NCBI GenBank assembly: GCA_037134895.1
Contig: JBAXLI010000016.1
Span: 1-64,000 of the forward strand
Direction of reading: 5' to 3'
Length of the DNA stretch: 64,000 bases
From: CAIRDP01 sp037134895
GTDB lineage: Bacteria > Bacteroidota > Bacteroidia > Bacteroidales > FEN-979
Shown here: piece by piece, positions 17,083 through 25,713 of the stretch
Layout of the letters: each line of letters starts with the position of its first letter
How positions within the stretch are numbered: the stretch's first letter is position 1
The notes under the pieces: generated by a model
Database searches by the model: none
Told to the model about the DNA's origin: nothing
The model's input: the letters and a program-made list of their open reading frames with translations, nothing else
Program-made: the position numbers and the translations under genes

Positions 17083-17694
17083 TCATCGAGCTTTATAAAT
17101 AATGTAAATTCCAATCCCGATAAAAATGAATGCTATGGCCCTTGTCAGGAAACGAATGGTTTCTGAAGCAAGTATTTTCCTGAGTGTGCCCGATAAATAG
17201 CATTTGAGCAGATCGGTAGAATATGCTGTTATAAACACTCCGGTAAAAAACCATAACACATTATAACTTGAAATACCCCAGCTTTTAGCTGCGAATGCAA
17301 CAATACCTATCCAGAATACCAGGCTTAAAGGGTTTGCAACATTTAATAAGAAGCCTTTCATCAGCAAGCCTGGTATGCTTTCTTTCAGACCCTGGCTATT
17401 TTCAGGTCGAATGACAATCTCTGTTTCACGAAAAAAAGAGACTACTCCTGTAACGACCAGGATTACCCCTGCCAGGATGCCCATAATCCTGTAATATTTC
17501 TGCTGAACGAGACCCGATAATCCGAAATAACTTACGCTCACAAGCAGCAGGTCACTCATGAGTATTCCGGTGGCAACAACAAAACCGGCAAGCTGGCCAC
17601 GGGTAATGCTTGTTTGAAATAAAGCAATGAATCCCGGGCCGAATGAAACCGTTATCGTCAGACCAAAAACTACACCAAGCAATAAAGCATCCAT
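17083..17694 (-). CDS. LysE-family amino-acid exporter
   Basis: A 203-residue inner-membrane protein with six hydrophobic segments. The N-terminus carries the LysE-family signature with its gap between charged and proline residues (GLTITVSFGPGFIALFQTSITRGQLAGF), followed by ATGILMSDLLLV, a charged loop (FRETEIVIRPENS) and the second conserved half (MKGFLLNVANPLSLVFWIGI). The family exports basic or neutral amino acids, homoserine lactone-like metabolites or similar. Substrate unknown. The gene is 49 bp upstream of the response regulator on the same strand and may be transcribed with it. Confidence 0.88.
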   Translation of the reverse strand: MDALLLGVVFGLTITVSFGPGFIALFQTSITRGQLAGFVVATGILMSDLLLVSVSYFGLSGLVQQKYYRIMGILAGVILVVTGVVSFFRETEIVIRPENSQGLKESIPGLLMKGFLLNVANPLSLVFWIGIVAFAAKSWGISSYNVLWFFTGVFITAYSTDLLKCYLSGTLRKILASETIRFLTRAIAFIFIGIGIYIIYKAR

Positions 17695-17921
17695 TGTAAA
17701 GTATAAGTTGTAAAGCTACAGATTTAACATAAAGATAAACAGAGTAAAAACCAGAATATCATTGATTTAACGATAATTTAAAAAGAGAGGACGATTTTCC
17801 TCTTAAATAAGACTGAAAATGATTTTCTGTTAATAATATCTTAACTATAACTTCTTATTTCTTTAAGCCGTGAGAGTTGGATCGACTATACTTTTATGCT
17901 CGCTTAATCAGCACAGTGTAA

Positions 17922-18887
17922 ATGAAGCCAAAAATCCTGTTTATATGTGGTTCGCTTAACCAGACAACAATGATGCATAAGATTTCACAGGCATTTGTCG
18001 ACTGCGACTGCTTTTTTTCACCGTTTTTCGCGACAGGATTTGTAGGTGTACTGGCTCAAAAGAATTTTCTCAATTTCACCATACTGGGAGGCAGATTCAG
18101 GGAACAAACCGAGAACTATTTATCGGCGAACAAACTGTCGACCGATTTTAAAGGGATGAACAATTTTTATGACCTCGTTTTCACCTGCCAGGATATACTT
18201 GTACCTGATACAGTAAAAGGCAGGAAACTGGTGCTGATTCAGGAAGGGATGACAGAACCCGAGAATTTTGTTTATCATTTGGTGCGCACCTTATCTCTGC
18301 CAAGGTGGCTGGCTGGCACATCCACAACCGGACTCTCTCATGCCTACAATCTTTTCTTCGTTGCTTCGGAAGGCTATCGTGAACTGTTTATCAGGAAAGG
18401 CGTCGATCCTGAAAAGATCAGGGTTACAGGGATACCGAATTTTGATCATGCTTCCCAACATTTAAAAAATGATTTCCCCCTGAGAAATTATGTGTTAGCG
18501 GCAACTTCAGACAGGAGAGAAACCCTGAACTATGAAAACCGCAAGAAATTTATAAAAAAAGTATTGAAGATTGCCAATGGACGACAGGTGATTTTCAAGC
18601 TTCATCCCAATGAAAACTGGGACAGGGCTAAACATGAAATTTACAGGCAAGCCCCTGATTCCCTGGTTTTCACTGATGCCGATATCAATCCTTTGATTGC
18701 CAATTGCGATGTCCTGATCACTGTCTATTCATCCGTGGTTTACATCGGAATGGCCCTGGGTAAAGAGGTACATTCTGATTTTTGTATGGAAATGCTGAAA
18801 AAACTGACACCTATTCAGAATGGGGGAACTTCAGCAAAGGAAATTGCCAGAATAACCAGACACACTCTTTTAAGCAACAGAAATTAA
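17922..18887 (+). CDS. CDP-glycerol/polysaccharide-type glycosyltransferase-like protein (first gene of sugar operon)
   Basis: A 321-residue protein with a GT-B-like layout: an N-terminal Rossmann start (KILFICGSLNQTTMMHKI), a linker (VASEGYRELFIRKGVDPEKIRVTGIPNFD) and a C-terminal half with KLHPNENW and DVLITVYSSVVYIGMALGK. The KxHPxE and SSVxxE/Y-GM-LGK motifs are typical of CDP-glycerol glycerophosphotransferase and sialyl/Kdo transferase-like capsule proteins. No signal or membrane segment. It is one base upstream of the cytidylyltransferase, so it probably transfers the CMP-activated acid made by the operon, but a role in making the sugar cannot be excluded. A weak -7 box (TACTTTTA) lies upstream. 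Confidence 0.7.
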   Translation: MKPKILFICGSLNQTTMMHKISQAFVDCDCFFSPFFATGFVGVLAQKNFLNFTILGGRFREQTENYLSANKLSTDFKGMNNFYDLVFTCQDILVPDTVKGRKLVLIQEGMTEPENFVYHLVRTLSLPRWLAGTSTTGLSHAYNLFFVASEGYRELFIRKGVDPEKIRVTGIPNFDHASQHLKNDFPLRNYVLAATSDRRETLNYENRKKFIKKVLKIANGRQVIFKLHPNENWDRAKHEIYRQAPDSLVFTDADINPLIANCDVLITVYSSVVYIGMALGKEVHSDFCMEMLKKLTPIQNGGTSAKEIARITRHTLLSNRN

Positions 18888-18888
18888 A

Positions 18889-19698
18889 ATGAACATTGTC
18901 ACTGCAATACAGGCGAGGACATCTTCAACAAGATTATCCAATAAAGTATTCATGCCCCTTTACGGAGCCCCATTGCTTTTACGCATGGCTGAACGAGTTC
19001 AAAGAGCAAGCCTTGCCGGGCAAATTGTAATTGCAACCACAGTCATGGCTGAGGATGACTGCATTGCACAGCTTTGTGTTGATAACAATATTCAATGTTT
19101 CAGAGGTAGTCTTAACGATTTGCTTGACAGGCATTATCACTTAGCAGTTGAATTTAAGGCGGATGCCCTGGTAAAAATTCCGTCTGACTGTCCGCTGATT
19201 GATCCTTCAGTCATTGACCTCGTGATCGGGTATTACCTGAAAAACCAGGGCTTGTTTGATTACGTAAGCAATTTGCATCCTGCAAGCTGGCCCGACGGGA
19301 ACGATGTTGAGATCATGTCGTTCGGCACCTTAAAAACTGCGTTTGAAAAAGCTCACCGGCACTTTGAAAGAGAACATACCACACCTTACATATTGGAACA
19401 TCCTGATGAGTTCAGGATAGGAAACCTATGCTGGGCAAGCGGGCAGGACTTTTCAAGTTCGCACAGGTGGACAATTGATTATAAGGAAGACTACGAATTC
19501 ATCCACGAAATTTATGAAAAATTATCTCCGGAGAATCCTTCGTTTGGACTTGACGATATTCTCCAGCTTACCAACCAGCATCCTGAAATATCAGCAATAA
19601 ACAAACAATATGCAGGGCAGTACTGGTATACTGGCCATCTAGACGAACTGACCACAATTGATGAATTCAAATATAAAATCGCCAGAAATGAAGCTTAG
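18889..19698 (+). CDS. SpsF-like cytidylyltransferase
   Basis: A 269-residue nucleotidyltransferase of the SpsF/acylneuraminate cytidylyltransferase group. It opens with the nucleotide-binding loop IVTAIQARTSSTRLSNKVF, has VIATTVMAEDD, a CFRGSLNDLLDRHYH segment, a KIPSDCPLIDP metal-binding motif and the late signature EREHTTPYI with RWTIDYKEDY. Bona fide CMP-sialate synthetases are similar but usually lack the DCPLIDP wording; SpsF-type enzymes activate sugars of spore-coat and flagellar glycans. Likely reaction: CTP plus the 3-deoxy-ulosonic acid to the CMP sugar. It overlaps the transketolase start by 11 bases. Confidence 0.88.
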   Translation: MNIVTAIQARTSSTRLSNKVFMPLYGAPLLLRMAERVQRASLAGQIVIATTVMAEDDCIAQLCVDNNIQCFRGSLNDLLDRHYHLAVEFKADALVKIPSDCPLIDPSVIDLVIGYYLKNQGLFDYVSNLHPASWPDGNDVEIMSFGTLKTAFEKAHRHFEREHTTPYILEHPDEFRIGNLCWASGQDFSSSHRWTIDYKEDYEFIHEIYEKLSPENPSFGLDDILQLTNQHPEISAINKQYAGQYWYTGHLDELTTIDEFKYKIARNEA

Positions 19699-21712
19699 CA
19701 TTATTCCACAGAGTGAATTCAGCAGGGTGCTCGCACTCGACCATGCCTATTACAAAGAGCTTGAGGTAGTTGCAGATATGTGCAGGGCCAATACCCTTGC
19801 AATGGTAAAACTTGCAGGATCGGGTCACCTTGGATCAAGCCTGAGTTCAATGGATATCGTAACTTGGCTTTATTACAAGGAAATGAATACAATTGAACCG
19901 GGATTGAATAATCCCGGCAGGGATATTTACTTTTCCTCCAAGGGACACGATGTGCCCGGCTTGTATTCGGTTCTTTTCTCCCTCGGAATTCTGAGTGAAG
20001 AACAAATACTGAAATTAAGAAGGTTCGGTGGTCTCGACGGGCATCCCGATGTCCGCATCGCTGGGATAGAAGCGAATTCAGGCTCACTCGGAATGGGCAT
20101 CTCCAAAGCCAGGGGAATGGCCTGGGCAAAGAGGAAACTCAACCTCGAAGGGAATGTATATGTGATGACCGGTGACGGGGAATTCCAGGAAGGACAGAAT
20201 TTTGAGGCCCTGCAATCATGCGTGCAGCAAGGTGTATGCAATCTTGTTGTCATTATGGACCATAACAAAGTTCAGAGCGACAGACCTGTTGAAAAAATCA
20301 TATCCCTTGGTGATCTTGAGTCCAAAATCAGGAGTTTCGGCTGGTATGTTGTTAGGACTGACGGGCATGATTTCAGTTCAATTGATAAGACATTCAGGCA
20401 ACTGGTGAGTGTGACTGAAAAACCAAAGTTCATTATTGCCGACACACTGAAGGGAAAAGGTGTTTCCTTTATGGAGCACCCGCTTGCAATTAAACAAAAC
20501 AACGGCTTGTATCCATGGCATGCAGGAGCTCCCGATGACAAATCATTTGAGATTGCTTACAATGAGATTTTTCTGCGGATCAATACCTACCTGGAGTCCA
20601 TGGGTTACTCTCCTGTAACCACCAATGAAATCGAGGTCAGGAAAAACAAATCACAATCACGTATGCCTTTTAATGCCCTTGGAGAACCGGTAAGTTCGGC
20701 TGCCCCCCTTTTAAATTCCTATTCGAAAAACACTCCCGAATATGTAGTTGAGGCTTACGGAAAAGCCTTATTGAAATACGGACAAAGCAGGCAGGACCTG
20801 ATCGTTCTCGATGCGGACCTGTCGTCGGATTGCCGTTTGCGGTATTTCGAAAATGCGTTTCCTGAGCGTTTCATTGAAAACGGAATTGCGGAGCAGGATA
20901 TGGTTTCAATGGCAGGCGGACTGGCAAAAATGGGGTTTCTGCCTGTTGTAAACTCATTCGCAAGCTTCCTTGCCTCAAGGGCGAATGAACAGATCTATAA
21001 CAATTGTACAGAACAGAAAAAGATCATTTATGCATGTCATTACGCTGGACTTATTCCGGCAGGTCCGGGAAAATCCCACCAGAGCATACGCGACGTTTCC
21101 TTGATGGGAGCGCTTCCCGACATGGAGATCATACAACCCTGCAATTCTGAGGAAACCGAAATGGTAGTTAACTATTGTATAAATATTGCTCCCTCTTCAT
21201 GCATGATCCGTATGAATATCAGTCCGTCTCCCAGGGAAATATTCTTGCCCGACAATTATATCTTAACCAAAGGTCGCGGAGTAACTCTGCGTGAAGGGCT
21301 GGATGCCGTGATCTTTGCCTACGGTCCGGTAATGCTTAATGAAGCACTTCTTGCAGCAGAGATACTGGCTTCAAAATGCTTTAGTCTTGAAGTGATCAAT
21401 ATGCCGTGGCTCAATATCGTGGACCTCCACTGGCTTGAGGAAACTATCATGAACCACACCCAGATCTTCGTTCTCGAAGATCATGCCCGTTGCGGAGGGT
21501 TGGGTGAATTCCTCATTTCGGGACTCACAACTGCAAGGCTGCTGGTGCACAACAATTTTACAATTTTTTCAATCGATGGTTTCCCCGCCTGCGGATCCCC
21601 CGCGGAAGCATTGAATTTTCATGGACTTGATGGCGAATCAATTGCACAAAGAATAATCTCATCAAACGATGTTGAACAATACTATATCCAAACAGGATTA
21701 TCCTGTAATTGA
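19688..21712 (+). CDS. Transketolase (both halves in one chain) within sugar operon
   Basis: About 674 residues from the ATG at 19688 (upstream in-frame starts lie in the preceding gene). The N-terminal half has the substrate His loop (KLAGSGHLGSSLS), the KGHDVPG and the thiamine diphosphate motif GDGEFQEGQNFEA ... NLVVIMDHNK. The C-terminal half has VLDADLSSDCR, the catalytic-Glu helix ENGIAEQDMVSMAGGLA and the final transketolase domain ending FHGLDGESIAQ. Many Bacteroidota split such enzymes into two subunits; here they are fused. Inside a sugar operon it is more likely a dedicated two-carbon transferase than the pentose-phosphate enzyme. Its 3' end overlaps the next gene by 44 bases, indicating strong translational coupling. 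Confidence 0.87.
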   Translation: MKLSIIPQSEFSRVLALDHAYYKELEVVADMCRANTLAMVKLAGSGHLGSSLSSMDIVTWLYYKEMNTIEPGLNNPGRDIYFSSKGHDVPGLYSVLFSLGILSEEQILKLRRFGGLDGHPDVRIAGIEANSGSLGMGISKARGMAWAKRKLNLEGNVYVMTGDGEFQEGQNFEALQSCVQQGVCNLVVIMDHNKVQSDRPVEKIISLGDLESKIRSFGWYVVRTDGHDFSSIDKTFRQLVSVTEKPKFIIADTLKGKGVSFMEHPLAIKQNNGLYPWHAGAPDDKSFEIAYNEIFLRINTYLESMGYSPVTTNEIEVRKNKSQSRMPFNALGEPVSSAAPLLNSYSKNTPEYVVEAYGKALLKYGQSRQDLIVLDADLSSDCRLRYFENAFPERFIENGIAEQDMVSMAGGLAKMGFLPVVNSFASFLASRANEQIYNNCTEQKKIIYACHYAGLIPAGPGKSHQSIRDVSLMGALPDMEIIQPCNSEETEMVVNYCINIAPSSCMIRMNISPSPREIFLPDNYILTKGRGVTLREGLDAVIFAYGPVMLNEALLAAEILASKCFSLEVINMPWLNIVDLHWLEETIMNHTQIFVLEDHARCGGLGEFLISGLTTARLLVHNNFTIFSIDGFPACGSPAEALNFHGLDGESIAQRIISSNDVEQYYIQTGLSCN

Positions 21713-23003
21713 CCGGTCGAATGAACTTTATAAAAGAGCAATGGGTCTGATCCCTTGCCTTACGCAGACTCTGGCGAAAGGGCCCACACAATATGTGAAC
21801 GGAGTTGCTCCAAAATATCTCGTAAAAGGTAAAGGATCACATGTGTGGGATGCCGACGGGAATGAATATATCGATTATAATATGGGGATAGGGCCGTTAT
21901 TGCTAGGTTACGCTAATCCTGAAGTGGATGAAGCTATAAGAACACAGCTGGCCGATGGTATAACGTTTTCCCTGATGCACCCTCTTGAAGTTGAAGTCTC
22001 TGAGCTTTTACGGGAAATTATCCCGAACGCCGAATCGGTTCGATTCAGCAAATCAGGAGCCGATGTAACCAGTGCAGCGATAAGAATAGCAAGGGCATAT
22101 ACCGGAAGAAACAAAATTTTATGCTGCGGTTACCATGGATGGCACGATTGGTACGTCAGCACTATCGCAAGAAATTCAGGAATTCCCGAAAGCATCAAAG
22201 ACCTCACATATACCTTTTCCTATAACGATATAGAATCCCTGCTGTGGTCGATTGACAAGGACGTGGCCGCCGTCATTCTGGAGCCTGTTGTCTTTGAAGC
22301 ACCGCGAGAAAATTTTTTATATAAGATTGCTGATATCTGCAAAGAAAATGGAACCGTTCTGATTTTTGATGAAATGTGGACAGGCTTCAGAATGTCCCTA
22401 GGAGGTGCACAGGAGTATTTCGGGATTACCGCTGACCTGGCAACTTTTTCAAAGGCAATCGCCAATGGGATGCCAATATCGGTCCTGACAGGAAAAAAGG
22501 AGATAATGCGGGTTCTTGAAGATGATGTGTTTTTCTTCACCACTTTTGGGGGAGAAGCTCTCTCACTTGCCGCGGTCAAAGCGACGATCAAGGAAATCAG
22601 GGAGAAAAATGTGATCCCTGTCATCGCAGCGAAAGGGGAGATCCTAATGGATGGATATAACCGGATTGCCGCGAAACTGTCTCTTGATTACACCAGGGCA
22701 ATCGGTTACAATTTCAGGAGCATGGTTGTGTTTGATGAGAAAGCTGGTAACCCTCTCGAACTTAAATCCTTTGTTCAGCAGGAACTGATTAGGAAAGGAA
22801 TTCTTTGGTCGGGTATGCATAATATGAGCTATTCACATACCCTGCAGGATATAGAATATACACTATCTGCCTATGAAGAAGTACTTAACCTTCTAAAACT
22901 GGCGGTAGCAGAAGATTCTTTACGGCAGCAGATCAGAGGTATCCCGGTCCAGCCCACATTCAGAAAAACAAGCGGATTCAACACCAAACCAAAAACTACC
23001 TGA
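21669..23003 (+). CDS. Class III PLP aminotransferase (glutamate-1-semialdehyde aminomutase-like)
   Basis: A 444-residue class III aminotransferase closest in wording to GSA 2,1-aminomutase (HemL): KGSHVWDADGNEYIDYNMGIGPLLLGY, FSKSGADVTSAAIRIARAYTGR, CCGYHGWHDWY, VLIFDEMWTGFRMSLGGAQEYFG, and the PLP-lysine in ATFSKAIANGMP (HemL normally has GK-IGGG-P). It sits between a transketolase and an SDR, so I read it as a sugar aminotransferase or a C-C amino-shift enzyme acting on the operon's ulosonic acid precursor, and not as a tetrapyrrole enzyme. The start overlaps the transketolase by 44 bases. Full length. Confidence 0.85.
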   Translation: MLNNTISKQDYPVIDRSNELYKRAMGLIPCLTQTLAKGPTQYVNGVAPKYLVKGKGSHVWDADGNEYIDYNMGIGPLLLGYANPEVDEAIRTQLADGITFSLMHPLEVEVSELLREIIPNAESVRFSKSGADVTSAAIRIARAYTGRNKILCCGYHGWHDWYVSTIARNSGIPESIKDLTYTFSYNDIESLLWSIDKDVAAVILEPVVFEAPRENFLYKIADICKENGTVLIFDEMWTGFRMSLGGAQEYFGITADLATFSKAIANGMPISVLTGKKEIMRVLEDDVFFFTTFGGEALSLAAVKATIKEIREKNVIPVIAAKGEILMDGYNRIAAKLSLDYTRAIGYNFRSMVVFDEKAGNPLELKSFVQQELIRKGILWSGMHNMSYSHTLQDIEYTLSAYEEVLNLLKLAVAEDSLRQQIRGIPVQPTFRKTSGFNTKPKTT

Positions 23004-23005
23004 AA

Positions 23006-23815
23006 ATGATGAACTCACTCTTCACATTAAAAGGTAAAGTTGCTATTGTTACTGGCGCACTGGGCCTCATTGGCCGGAAGCACTGTATTGCACTCAACGG
23101 GGCCGGTGCGAATGTTATCGTGGCCGATCTTGATAAGGCAGGGTGTATCGACTTTGCCGAGAACCATCTCCATGACTCAATGGGGCATTATCTTGATGTT
23201 TGCAAAAAAGAAACAATTGAAAGACTGTCGGCGGATGTTATTGAAAGATTCGGCAGGATTGATATTCTTGTAAACAATGCTGCCATCAATGACATGTTCG
23301 AGGATCCGAAAGCGGCAGCAGAACAATCGAAATTCGAAAACTACCCGCTTGAATTATGGCAGGAGTCTGTTAATGTCAACCTCACAGGAGTTTTCCTTTG
23401 TTCACAGGTCATTGGCAGTAAAATGCTGTTGCAAAAAAAGGGAAATATTATCAATATAGGATCAACTTACGGGATTGATGCTCCCAACCAGAATCTATAC
23501 AAGGATCCAGCAGGTATACAGAGTTTTTTCAAACCACCCGCCTACCCGGTAACAAAGGCAGGTGTGATCATGCTTGGCAAATACCTGGCCTCATACTGGG
23601 GGCATTATGGAATCCGTGTAAACACGCTTAGTCCAGGAGGTGTAAAAAACGGGCAAAGTGAATTCTTTATCGAAAACTATTCACATAAAACCCCTTTGGG
23701 AAGAATGGCAGAACCCGGAGATTATATGGGTGCATTAATCTTCCTGGCAAGTGATGCTTCAGCTTATATGACAGGAGCAAACCTTGTTGTTGACGGCGGA
23801 TGGACCTGCTGGTAA
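23006..23815 (+). CDS. Short-chain dehydrogenase/reductase (sugar operon)
   Basis: A 269-residue classical SDR: the NAD(P) loop VTGALGLIGRKHCIAL, acidic residue after beta-2 (VADLDKAG) suggesting NAD preference, the NNAA motif (LVNNAAIND), the catalytic Ser in INIGSTYGID and the Tyr-Lys pair in PAYPVTKAGVIMLGK, ending with GANLVVDGGW. A short insert of about 15 residues around AAAEQSKFENYPLELW and another around FKKPPAYP resemble other sugar-operon SDRs. It presumably oxidises or reduces a carbonyl or hydroxyl of the operon's sugar. Two bases separate it from the aminotransferase. Confidence 0.88.
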   Translation: MMNSLFTLKGKVAIVTGALGLIGRKHCIALNGAGANVIVADLDKAGCIDFAENHLHDSMGHYLDVCKKETIERLSADVIERFGRIDILVNNAAINDMFEDPKAAAEQSKFENYPLELWQESVNVNLTGVFLCSQVIGSKMLLQKKGNIINIGSTYGIDAPNQNLYKDPAGIQSFFKPPAYPVTKAGVIMLGKYLASYWGHYGIRVNTLSPGGVKNGQSEFFIENYSHKTPLGRMAEPGDYMGALIFLASDASAYMTGANLVVDGGWTCW

Positions 23816-23826
23816 AAGAAACGAAC

Positions 23827-24384
23827 ATGCAGAATTTCAGTAAAGAAATTATTGAGAAAGCAGGCCGAATTAAACTTCTGCTCACCGATTGCGACGGCGT
23901 TCTGACCGATGGTGGTGTTTACTATTCAAAATCAGGTGAGGAGATGAAACGGTTTTCATTGCGTGATGGCATGGGTGTTGAACGGCTAATGCACATGGTG
24001 AATGTCGAAACCGGGATCGTTACCGGGGAAAATTCAGAAATAGTCAGAAGAAGAGCTGAAAAGCTGGGTATCAAAGAATATCATCCTGGAAGCACTGATA
24101 AATATGCAACATTAAAAGACATACTGAAAAAACGAATAATTTATGCTGAAGAAATCGCGTACATAGGTGACGATGCTAACGATCACGATATAATGAAGCA
24201 TGTTGGATTATCAGCCTGTCCGGCTGATGCATTTTCTCCCACCAGCGAAATTGCACATCTGAAGATGTCCAACAGAGGAGGCTACGGAGCCTTCAGGGAA
24301 TTTGCAGAAATAATAATTTACTTAAAGATACATGGCAATGTACACACAAAGGAAAGTCCGGGTTGGGGATCGCATTATTGGTGA
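23827..24384 (+). CDS. KdsC-like HAD phosphatase
   Basis: About 185 residues, from the ATG at 23827 (the frame opens at 23800 inside the SDR end, which is a less likely start). It is a C0-type HAD phosphatase of the KdsC family: motif I LLLTDCDGVLTDGGVYY, motif II VTGENSEIVRRRAEKL, the Lys in the DKYATLKDIL region and motif III IAYIGDDANDHDIMKHVG. KdsC removes the phosphate from Kdo-8-phosphate, and relatives occur in many nonulosonic-acid operons where NeuB uses a phosphorylated sugar. The 3' end overlaps the NeuB-like start by 53 bases. Confidence 0.9.
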   Translation: MQNFSKEIIEKAGRIKLLLTDCDGVLTDGGVYYSKSGEEMKRFSLRDGMGVERLMHMVNVETGIVTGENSEIVRRRAEKLGIKEYHPGSTDKYATLKDILKKRIIYAEEIAYIGDDANDHDIMKHVGLSACPADAFSPTSEIAHLKMSNRGGYGAFREFAEIIIYLKIHGNVHTKESPGWGSHYW

Positions 24385-25231
24385 TGGCGAACCCGTTTAT
24401 ATTATTGCAGAAATCGGAATAAACCATAATGGCAGCCTGAATTTGGCGAAAAAGCTTATTGATGGAGCAGTTTTTGCAGGTTGTGACGCAGTGAAATTTC
24501 AAAAAAGGACGCCCGAGATATGCACACCTATTGACCAGTGGAACATCGAGCGTGATACTCCCTGGGGCAGGATGGCATACATTGATTACCGTCGGAAAAT
24601 AGAATTCGGATTAAATGAATTCACTGAGATCGACAGTTACTGCCGGCAGAAAGGGATTCACTGGTTTGTTTCGGCCTGGGATGAATGTGCAGTGGATTTT
24701 ATAGAGCAATTCAATCCTGTTGCATTCAAGGCTGCTTCGGCTACTATTACAGACCTTGAGGTTATCAGTAAAATGAGAAGTACGGGAAAACCGGTTTTTC
24801 TCTCCACTGGCATGTCGTCAATTGAACAGATTGAGCAAGCCATTTCATTGCTTGACCCTGAGAACTTCATGCTAGCCCAATCGACATCAGCCTACCCATG
24901 TAACCTGAATGAACTGAACCTTAAAGTCATACGTTCATTTTTGAATAAATACCAGTATATTCCAATAGGGTATTCGGGACATGAAACCGGCCTTGCCCCT
25001 ACTTATGCGGCCGTCGCCCTGGGCGCTTCATTTATAGAGAGGCATATCACTCTTGACCGGGCTATGTGGGGTACCGACCAGGCTGCATCGGTAGAGATCA
25101 ACGGAATGTTCAGGCTTGTAAAAGATATCAGAGATATTGAAAAAGCAATGGGAGACGGAAATAAGATCGTGTATGAAAGTGAAAAAGCTGCACAGAAAAA
25201 ATTGAGAAAACACATTGAACAACTGGTTTAA
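24332..25231 (+). CDS. NeuB-like PEP-condensing synthase lacking the SAF domain
   Basis: A 299-residue NeuB-family synthase (condenses phosphoenolpyruvate with an aldose to a 3-deoxy-2-ulosonic acid). It has the barrel motifs VYIIAEIGINHNG, ALDA-like GCDAVKFQKRTPE, FKAASATI, PVFLSTGMSS and the metal/PEP end GYSGHETGLAPTYAAVALGASFIERHITLDR. Most NeuB proteins are 335-360 residues and end in a C-terminal antifreeze-like SAF domain that contributes to the partner's active site. This protein stops right after the barrel, with no SAF sequence in the following bases. Therefore the substrate-binding site may differ. It is the last gene of the operon; the next gene has its own promoter. Confidence 0.87.
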   Translation: MAMYTQRKVRVGDRIIGDGEPVYIIAEIGINHNGSLNLAKKLIDGAVFAGCDAVKFQKRTPEICTPIDQWNIERDTPWGRMAYIDYRRKIEFGLNEFTEIDSYCRQKGIHWFVSAWDECAVDFIEQFNPVAFKAASATITDLEVISKMRSTGKPVFLSTGMSSIEQIEQAISLLDPENFMLAQSTSAYPCNLNELNLKVIRSFLNKYQYIPIGYSGHETGLAPTYAAVALGASFIERHITLDRAMWGTDQAASVEINGMFRLVKDIRDIEKAMGDGNKIVYESEKAAQKKLRKHIEQLV

Positions 25232-25265
25232 CGATTTCGACCTCTCAAAGTTATAAACAGATTTT

Positions 25266-25296
25266 TTTGCAGATATAACAATTTGTTTTAACTTTG
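25266..25296 (+). promoter_or_regulatory. Promoter of the lysine-rich small protein gene
   Basis: TTTG (25266-25269), a 19-bp spacer and TAACTTTG (25289-25296): both boxes are exact and the spacing is typical of the Bacteroidota consensus. It lies 12 bp before the ATG at 25309 and so marks that start and the end of the sugar operon. Confidence 0.75.
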
Positions 25297-25308
25297 AAAA
25301 AAAACGAC

Positions 25309-25713
25309 ATGAAAGAGAAAAAGAAGAAGCAAAAAAAATCTGTCCCGGCAGTTCATATTCTCGGTGACCTGGTTGATGTCAAAAAACTTGTCGAAATTGT
25401 GAGTAAAAAGAAATCGGTGGTAATATTCCGGCACGCGACTGCAGGAACCTGCTATGCCGATATTGAAAAGGTGATGGTAGAGTATACAAAAACTGACATT
25501 ACAGCTCTTGAGAAAGATTTTCGCGTTATTTATTTTGACTTTTTCCCGGTTGAAAAAGCGAAAAAACCTATTCCGGTGAAAAGACCTGCCCCTGTTACAA
25601 AGAAACCGGTTAAAACTGCGGCATCAACAACAAAAGCAATAAAAAATACCGTCAAACCAGCTCTGGTCAATCCATCCCGTTCTTCAAAACCTAAAAAGGC
25701 TAAAACTGCCTGA
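25309..25713 (+). CDS. Small protein with lysine/proline/alanine-rich histone-like tail
   Basis: About 134 residues, unrecognised. The open frame begins at a TTG inside the -7 box, so the ATG at 25309 is preferred. The basic N-terminus (MKEKKKKQKK) leads into a compact domain of about 70 residues (AVHILGDLVDVKKLVEIVS, VVIFRHATAGTCYADIEKVMVEY, DFRVIYFDFFPVEKAK), and the last 50 residues are a low-complexity K/P/A/T/S tail (KKPIPVKRPAPVTKKPVKTAAS...) like histone H1-type tails in bacteria. The tail suggests binding to nucleic acid or acidic polymer; the globular part contains one Cys and no motif I know. Confidence 0.7.
   Translation: MKEKKKKQKKSVPAVHILGDLVDVKKLVEIVSKKKSVVIFRHATAGTCYADIEKVMVEYTKTDITALEKDFRVIYFDFFPVEKAKKPIPVKRPAPVTKKPVKTAASTTKAIKNTVKPALVNPSRSSKPKKAKTA

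Noticed and set aside
21669..23003. HemL (tetrapyrrole synthesis)
   Set aside because: The protein is HemL-like, but it lies inside a tight sugar operon with NeuB and SpsF, and its PLP-lysine context differs from that of HemL.
17922..25231. Standard N-acetylneuraminate (sialic acid) operon
   Set aside because: No UDP-GlcNAc 2-epimerase, acetyltransferase or dehydratase; a transketolase and an aminotransferase are present instead.
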